From positions 186,001-250,000 of the forward strand of contig DIUY01000011.1 of assembly GCA_002422395.1 (NCBI GenBank): a stretch of 64,000 bases of DNA, read 5' to 3'. Below, piece after piece: positions 59,643 through 64,000 of the stretch. Positions within the stretch are counted from its first letter, which is position 1. Every line of letters begins with the position of its first letter. Origin of the DNA: Methylococcaceae bacterium UBA6146. GTDB lineage: Bacteria > Pseudomonadota > Gammaproteobacteria > Methylococcales > Methylomonadaceae. Both the position numbers and the translations under genes were made by a program. Under the pieces are notes generated by a model that did no database searches, had not been told where the DNA came from, and saw only the letters and a program-made list of their open reading frames with translations.

Positions 59643-60440
59643 TTAATCCTGTTCCAGCCATGCGAGTTCAGTTGCTGAAAAACCAGCGAGCAAGCGCATT
59701 TCGTGGTTAAAGGGGCCTTTAGGTCGTCCGCCTACATAATATTGCCCGATCAGTTGCCGGTATTTGGACTCAGGCTCAAAGCCTTGTTGTGTGCAAAGGG
59801 TTTTAAACCAGAACGAGCCCCGCTCCACATGCCCAATTTCATCCGTTAGAATCCGGTTTAGCAAAGCCTCGCTTGTGGCATCCCCCAATTTCTTAAATTT
59901 GTCGATAAGCCCGGGCGTGACATCCAGTCCACGTGCTTCCATGCAGCGCGGCACCAGTGCTAATCTGGCCAGAATATCGCCTTCGGTGTCTTTGGCGTGA
60001 TCCCACAGGCCGCTATGGGCGGGCAAATCGCCATAATTGACCCCCATGCCCTGTAGGTGTCCCCGGATTAATTCAAAATGTTGCGCCTCTTCATCAGCAA
60101 CACGCAACCAATCCTGATAAAACGTGTCCGGCAAGTTGCGGAACCGATAAATGATGTCCCAAGCCAAATAAATGGCGACAAATTCGATATGGGCAATGGC
60201 GTGAAAAAAAGCGGCGACACCGCCAGGCGCACTGAGCTTGCGGTTAGGCATCAGGCGAGGCGGCAGTAGTTGGGGGCGGGCAGGAAATTTTACTTGGGCT
60301 ATGGGTAAAGCTGGTTGGTGTGTGTTTAATTGTAATTCGCCGCTAGACAGTAATCGCCAAGCTTGATGGGTCAGTGCCAGTTGTTCGTCAGTGTCCGCTT
60401 GATATAAAAAAACTTGCGCAAATTCAAATAAATTATTCAT
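59643..60440 (-). CDS. DUF455 ferritin-like protein
   Basis: 265-aa protein with di-iron-type motifs in helices: HIEFVAIYLAWD (~87-98), DEEAQHF (~116-122), EARGLDVTPGL (~168-178) and TDEIGHVERG (~198-207). These E/H sets match the DUF455 group of the ferritin-like superfamily, which may act as a carboxylate-bridged di-iron oxidase or metal-binding protein. The substrate is unknown. It lies 32 bp downstream of ispB on the same strand and may be co-transcribed with it. Confidence 0.88.
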   Translation of the reverse strand: MNNLFEFAQVFLYQADTDEQLALTHQAWRLLSSGELQLNTHQPALPIAQVKFPARPQLLPPRLMPNRKLSAPGGVAAFFHAIAHIEFVAIYLAWDIIYRFRNLPDTFYQDWLRVADEEAQHFELIRGHLQGMGVNYGDLPAHSGLWDHAKDTEGDILARLALVPRCMEARGLDVTPGLIDKFKKLGDATSEALLNRILTDEIGHVERGSFWFKTLCTQQGFEPESKYRQLIGQYYVGGRPKGPFNHEMRLLAGFSATELAWLEQD

Positions 60441-60472
60441 GGCGTATGCTTAAGATTTAAGCGCTTAGCCAC

Positions 60473-61483
60473 TTAATAGCTGCGTTGCACCGAAAATTTC
60501 GCCAACAATGTCAATGCGTTTTTATACGCGGAATCGGGCAAAATATTCAGCGCATCAATCGCTTTTTGTGCCTCTTCTTCGGCGCGTTGCTCTGTGTAAG
60601 CGATGGCTTGGGTGCGCTTTACAACGGCGTAAACGTCGTTAAACGCCTCGCGGTTGCCGTTTGTGATGGCCTGAATAATAATATTGGCTTCGCTTTCGGT
60701 GCCGTTTTGGATGGCGTAAATCAAAGGGAGGGTGGGTTTGCCTTCAGCCAGATCGTCGCCGAGGTTTTTGCCTAAATCTTCCTGATTAGCTTTGTAATCC
60801 AAGGCGTCATCAATCAGCTGGAAAGCAATGCCTAGATGTTGGCCGTAAAGCGCGAGGTTGTCTTCCATTTCCGCTGGGGTATTGGCAAGCACGGCGCCTA
60901 ATCGGGTTGCGGCGCTAAACAGAATGGCGGTTTTCCGGGCAATGACTTCCAGATATTTGGCTTCGGTGGTTTCGGGGTTGTTGCAATTTAACAGCTGCAA
61001 CACCTCGCCTTCAGCTATCGCCGTAGTTGTTTTTGACAGGATTTCCATGACCCGCATATTGCCGGTGCGCACCATCATTTCAAACGCCCTGGAATAGAGG
61101 TAATCTCCGACGAGGACACTAGCGGCGTTACCCCACACGGCATTGGCCGATTCTTTGCCACGCCTTAAGTCTGAGTCGTCCACAACATCGTCGTGGAGCA
61201 AAGTGGCGGTATGGATAAATTCGATGACAGCAGCCAGTATCAGGTGCTTGTCGCTAACGCCACCCAAGGCTTTGGCTGACAACAGCAACAGCATAGGGCG
61301 CAAGCGTTTGCCGCCGTTGCCAACAATATAATGGCCCATTTGGTTGATCAGGATAACATCGGAGCTTAGCTCATTAATAATGAGTTGATCGACCGCCTTA
61401 GCCTCGGAGGCAGTTAGATTCTTGATGGAATCAAAGTCGATAGTGGTGGGTGCGGTCGGGCTTTGGTGTGCGTGAGATGCCAT
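60473..61483 (-). CDS. ispB: Octaprenyl diphosphate synthase
   Basis: 336-aa trans-polyprenyl diphosphate synthase that makes the side chain of ubiquinone. GGKRLRPMLLLLSAK near 57-71, the first aspartate-rich motif LHDDVVDDSDLRRGK near 97-111, and the second QLIDDALDYKANQEDLGKNLGDDLAEGKPTLP near 220-250 are intact. The two-residue spacing and chain-length region favour a long product (C40). The gene faces away from rplU as in E. coli, sharing a divergent promoter region. Confidence 0.95.
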   Translation of the reverse strand: MASHAHQSPTAPTTIDFDSIKNLTASEAKAVDQLIINELSSDVILINQMGHYIVGNGGKRLRPMLLLLSAKALGGVSDKHLILAAVIEFIHTATLLHDDVVDDSDLRRGKESANAVWGNAASVLVGDYLYSRAFEMMVRTGNMRVMEILSKTTTAIAEGEVLQLLNCNNPETTEAKYLEVIARKTAILFSAATRLGAVLANTPAEMEDNLALYGQHLGIAFQLIDDALDYKANQEDLGKNLGDDLAEGKPTLPLIYAIQNGTESEANIIIQAITNGNREAFNDVYAVVKRTQAIAYTEQRAEEEAQKAIDALNILPDSAYKNALTLLAKFSVQRSY

Positions 61484-61665
61484 TATTGGTCGCTACAGAC
61501 GTTAAGGTTTCGGATATATTTCATGGTTATGCCTATGAAATATGAGTTCAATATATTATTATAACGGAATAAAAAACAATCGCCATGCTAATGAACGGCC
61601 TGTAATGTGCTAAAAGAGAGACAGATTGTTTTATATGGTGCTTATGTGATTGATTCAACTTATGG

Positions 61666-61694
61666 TTGACTCCATTTGATTTTAAAATTAGAAT
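61666..61694 (+). promoter_or_regulatory. Sigma-70 promoter of rplU-rpmA
   Basis: TTGACT, 17-bp spacer, TAGAAT (five of six matches in both boxes), with transcription start near 61701 and ATG of rplU at 61741. Confidence 0.75.
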
Positions 61695-61740
61695 TGTCTG
61701 TTCACTTTTAACAGATTAATGCTTGACGGAGCTTACGCAG

Positions 61741-62052
61741 ATGTATGCGGTAATTCAAACAGGTGGTAAACAGTACCGCGTTGAAGAAGGTACTTACTTA
61801 AAAATAGAAAAACTGGAGCTAGGCACAGGCGACAGCATTGAATTTGATAAAGTGCTAATGATTCAGTCCGGTGATTCGGTTCAGGTAGGCTTGCCTTTTA
61901 TTGAGGGCGGCAAGGTTACAGCCACTGTCCTGTCTCAAGGTCGACATGAGAAAATCAAAATTATTAAATTCAGAAGACGTAAGCACCACATGAAGCAAAT
62001 GGGGCATCGTCAATATTACACAGAAGTCCAGATCACTGGCATCTCTGCATAA
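61741..62052 (+). CDS. rplU: Ribosomal protein bL21
   Basis: 103-aa 50S protein: MYAVIQTGGKQYRVEEGTYL, then VLMIQSGDSVQVGLPFIEGG and the C-terminal KFRRRKHHMKQMGHRQYYTEVQI. ATG 61741 is the family start; the open frame begins six codons earlier with TTG. First gene of the rplU-rpmA-obgE operon behind the promoter at 61666. Confidence 0.98.
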   Translation: MYAVIQTGGKQYRVEEGTYLKIEKLELGTGDSIEFDKVLMIQSGDSVQVGLPFIEGGKVTATVLSQGRHEKIKIIKFRRRKHHMKQMGHRQYYTEVQITGISA

Positions 62053-62066
62053 TCAGGAGTTAAGCA

Positions 62067-62324
62067 ATGGCTCATAAGAAGGCTGGTGGTAGTACCCGTA
62101 ACGGTCGCGACTCAAATTCGAAACGGTTGGGTGTAAAGCGTTTTGGCGGTGAAGCGGTTATTGCCGGAAACATAATTGTACGTCAGCGTGGCACGCATTT
62201 TCATCCTGGCGACAACGTTGGCTGCGGTAAAGACCATACCTTGTTTGCTACGGCAGACGGCAAAGTGGTTTTTCAGGTTAAAGGCCCTAATAACCGCAAA
62301 TTCGTCAGCATCGTTGCGGCATAA
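62067..62324 (+). CDS. rpmA: Ribosomal protein bL27
   Basis: 85-aa 50S protein starting MAHKKAGGSTRNGRDSNSKR, with the N-terminal tail that reaches the peptidyl-transferase centre, and GGEAVIAGNIIVRQRGTHFH. It lies 14 bp after rplU with an AGGAG site and is followed by an intrinsic terminator at 62364-62398. Confidence 0.98.
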   Translation: MAHKKAGGSTRNGRDSNSKRLGVKRFGGEAVIAGNIIVRQRGTHFHPGDNVGCGKDHTLFATADGKVVFQVKGPNNRKFVSIVAA

Positions 62325-62363
62325 AATCCAAGCTACCTGTTTTAGGCAAGTTTCGATTCCTTT

Positions 62364-62398
62364 AAAAAGCTCCATCCCTTGTTGGTTGGGGCTTTTTT
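62364..62398 (+). terminator. Terminator after rpmA
   Basis: AAAAAGCTCCATCC, loop, GGTTGGGGCTTTTTT: a good stem ending in T6. It separates rplU-rpmA from obgE, with partial read-through likely because no promoter was recognised before obgE. Confidence 0.8.
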
Positions 62399-62445
62399 CG
62401 TTTTTATCCATTGAGCTTTAAATACAGCAGAGCAGTGTGTGATTT

Positions 62446-63480
62446 ATGAAGTTTGTTGACGAAGCGGAAATTCGTGTGGAAGCCGGTGATGGCGGTAATG
62501 GCACGATAGGCTTCCGGCGTGAGAAATACATCCCTATGGGCGGCCCTGATGGTGGTGATGGTGGTGATGGCGGCAGTGTTTATTTGATTGCAGTGGAAAA
62601 TATCAATACGCTGGTGGATTTTCGCTATCACGCTGTGCATAGGGCGGAGCGTGGACAAAACGGCATGAGCCGCAACTGTACGGGCAGGAAAGGCGAAGAT
62701 TGTTATGTGTCCGTGCCCCTAGGGACGCGGGTTTCGGATGCGGAAACGGGCGAGGTTATCGGTGATTTGACCAAAATCGGCGAAACCTTGTTGGTTGCCC
62801 AGGGTGGTTTTCATGGTTTGGGCAACACCCGTTTCAAAAGTAGTATCAACCGGGCGCCGCAAAAAGCGAGCAAAGGCACGCCCGGCGAGCATCGCCTCTT
62901 GAATTTGGAATTGACGCTGATTGCTGACGTTGGTTTGCTGGGTATGCCGAATGCAGGGAAGTCCAGTTTGATCCGCGCGGTGTCTTCGGCGACGCCTAAA
63001 GTCGCCGATTATCCTTTTACGACCTTACATCCTAATCTTGGTGTCGTCAGAATTGATGATTTGCGCAGTTTTGTGATTGCTGATATTCCCGGTGTTATCG
63101 AAGGCGCCGCCGATGGCGCGGGACTGGGTTTGCAGTTTCTCAAGCATTTGTCGCGTACAGGTTTGTTGCTGCACTTGATTGATGCGATGCCGTATGACAA
63201 TACAGGCAGTCCCGTGCAGTCCGCCCAAAAAATCATTCATGAAGTTGAAAAATGGAGTGATGACTTAGCTAATAAGCCGCGCTGGCTGATACTGAATAAG
63301 ATAGACAGGTTGCCGCCCGAAGACGTTGATGCGCACTGCCAGGCGATAGTTGATGAATTGGGCTGGGATGCGCCTGTTTTTAAAATCGCGGCTATTAATG
63401 GTGAGGGCACAAAAGAGCTTATGTTTGCGATTATGAACTTTTTAGAGCAACAACGGCGGTGCGATAGTGAGCGGGCGTGA
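62446..63480 (+). CDS. obgE: GTPase ObgE/CgtA
   Basis: 344-aa Obg GTPase for 50S assembly and stringent signalling. The glycine-rich Obg fold is residues 1-158 (GDGGNGTIGFRREKYIPMGGP and AQGGFHGLGNTRFKSSINR). The G domain has G1 GMPNAGKSS near 166-174, the switch, DIPGVIEGAADGAGLG, the NKID-type motif (LNKIDRLP) and a SAK-like region (KIAAINGEG). The end overlaps proB. Confidence 0.98.
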   Translation: MKFVDEAEIRVEAGDGGNGTIGFRREKYIPMGGPDGGDGGDGGSVYLIAVENINTLVDFRYHAVHRAERGQNGMSRNCTGRKGEDCYVSVPLGTRVSDAETGEVIGDLTKIGETLLVAQGGFHGLGNTRFKSSINRAPQKASKGTPGEHRLLNLELTLIADVGLLGMPNAGKSSLIRAVSSATPKVADYPFTTLHPNLGVVRIDDLRSFVIADIPGVIEGAADGAGLGLQFLKHLSRTGLLLHLIDAMPYDNTGSPVQSAQKIIHEVEKWSDDLANKPRWLILNKIDRLPPEDVDAHCQAIVDELGWDAPVFKIAAINGEGTKELMFAIMNFLEQQRRCDSERA

Positions 63481-64000
63481 TTTTGCCAACGTAAAGCGTG
63501 TTGTTGTAAAGATAGGCAGCTCGTTGCTGACTAAAGGTGGCCAAGGTTTGGATAAGGCCGCTATTGCCGACTGGGTCAGGCAAATGGCGGGGTTAAGGCG
63601 GCAATCCATCGATGTGGTTTTAGTTTCTTCCGGTTCTGTGGCGGAGGGTATGAGCCGGTTAGGTCTAAAAGTGCGGCCAAAAACCTTGCACGAACTACAG
63701 GCTGCCGCAGCTGTTGGGCAAATGGGTCTGGTGCGGGTCTTTGATGACAGCTTTCAGCGCCATGGGCTGCATGCGGCGCAGGTGTTGCTTACGCATGATG
63801 ACTTGTCTGACCGGCAGCGGTATTTAAACGCCCGAAGCACTTTGCTGACATTGCTTGGCGTTGGTGTTGTGCCGGTCATTAATGAAAACGACACCGTCGC
63901 CACCGAAGAGATCCGTTTTGGTGACAATGACACGTTGGCGGCGTTGGTTGCCAATTTGGTTGAGGCTGAGTTATTGGTGATTCTGACGGATCAGCAGGGA
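63467..64000 (+). CDS. proB: Glutamate 5-kinase, N-terminal part (runs off window)
   Basis: Starts at GTG 63467 in the obgE coding end: VSGRDFANVKRVVVKIGSSL and then LLTKGGQGLD. 178 codons are visible, with VLVSSGSVAEGM, AAAAVGQMGLVRVFDDSF, YLNARSTLLTLL and PVINENDTVATEEIRFGDNDTLAA, all ProB hallmarks of the amino-acid kinase fold. It phosphorylates glutamate in proline synthesis. The C-terminal PUA domain, if present, lies outside. A GTG start with only a 14-base overlap agrees with the obgE-proB order of many gammaproteobacteria. Confidence 0.95.
   Translation, partial: MSGRDFANVKRVVVKIGSSLLTKGGQGLDKAAIADWVRQMAGLRRQSIDVVLVSSGSVAEGMSRLGLKVRPKTLHELQAAAAVGQMGLVRVFDDSFQRHGLHAAQVLLTHDDLSDRQRYLNARSTLLTLLGVGVVPVINENDTVATEEIRFGDNDTLAALVANLVEAELLVILTDQQG

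Noticed and set aside
1..64000. CRISPR array, tRNA, rRNA or insertion sequence
   Set aside because: No regularly spaced direct repeats, no T-loop/cloverleaf pattern and no transposase-like protein were found; only short non-coding repeats are present.

Overview
The window (64 kb) looks like a chromosomal segment of a nitrogen-fixing gammaproteobacterium. The best guess is a methanotroph-like member of the Methylococcales. That guess rests on the NifL/NifA-type regulators, the extended nifHDKT-ferredoxin-nifY-LRV gene order shared with Azotobacter and gammaproteobacterial methanotrophs, and gammaproteobacterial housekeeping genes (rpsF-rpsR-rplI, waaA, ispB, rplU-rpmA-obgE-proB). No methane-oxidation gene is present, so the assignment is inference. 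No tRNA, rRNA, CRISPR array or complete transposon was recognised.

Layout. (1) 1-2.9 kb: the 3' end of nifL, nifA, and a DUF433/DUF5615 toxin-antitoxin-like pair. (2) 2.9-7.1 kb, minus strand: a tight operon of SIR2-like protein, Ras-like GTPase, DUF4213/DUF364 protein, an unknown protein and a GlcF-type iron-sulfur protein. (3) 7.1-7.5 kb: a divergent control region with two sigma-54 (-24/-12) promoters facing apart, two NifA upstream activator sites and a consensus IHF site. (4) 7.5-15.5 kb: nifH, nifD, nifK, nifT, a 2[4Fe-4S] ferredoxin, nifY, a small nif-associated protein, a 4Fe-4S LRV protein, an unknown 320-aa protein and a Nif11 protein. Palindromic repeats lie between nifH/nifD, nifD/nifK and nifK/nifT. 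Regions 2 and 4 together look like one NifA regulon, so the SIR2/GTPase operon is a good place to look for undescribed nitrogenase-related function.

(5) 15.6-26.3 kb, minus strand: a giant FAD/Fe-S dehydrogenase, a rubredoxin/metallo-beta-lactamase protein, a MazG-like protein, a sulfotransferase, ssb, an Hsp70 homologue with its DUF2760 partner, and a small exported protein. (6) 26.7-39.7 kb: a UPF0182 membrane protein, MEKHLA protein, DUF523/DUF1722 protein, SDR, radA, FHA protein, CorC-like protein, the S6-S18-L9 ribosomal operon and waaA. (7) 39.9-44.5 kb: an isolated NuoL-NuoM-NuoM trio of proton-pump subunits. (8) 44.8-50.1 kb: an unknown protein, an HU-like protein without DNA-binding arms, and a surface-modification pair (sulfotransferase and family 25 glycosyltransferase) near homopolymer tracts and a perfect 62-bp palindrome; then nitrilase, acetyltransferase and VanZ genes.

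(9) 50.1-56.4 kb, minus strand: an accessory island with a WYL-type regulator, a 536-aa protein with a nuclease-like motif and a glycine-zipper membrane segment, a DUF4160/DUF2442 pair, an unknown 364-aa protein and a Ycf46-like AAA+ ATPase. This has the composition of a defence or stress module I cannot name. (10) 56.7-64 kb: a voltage-gated-type K+ channel with RCK domains (its N-terminus apparently split at a T8 tract) and a partner RCK protein, a small exported protein, a DUF455 ferritin-like protein, ispB, rplU, rpmA, obgE and the start of proB, which runs off the window.
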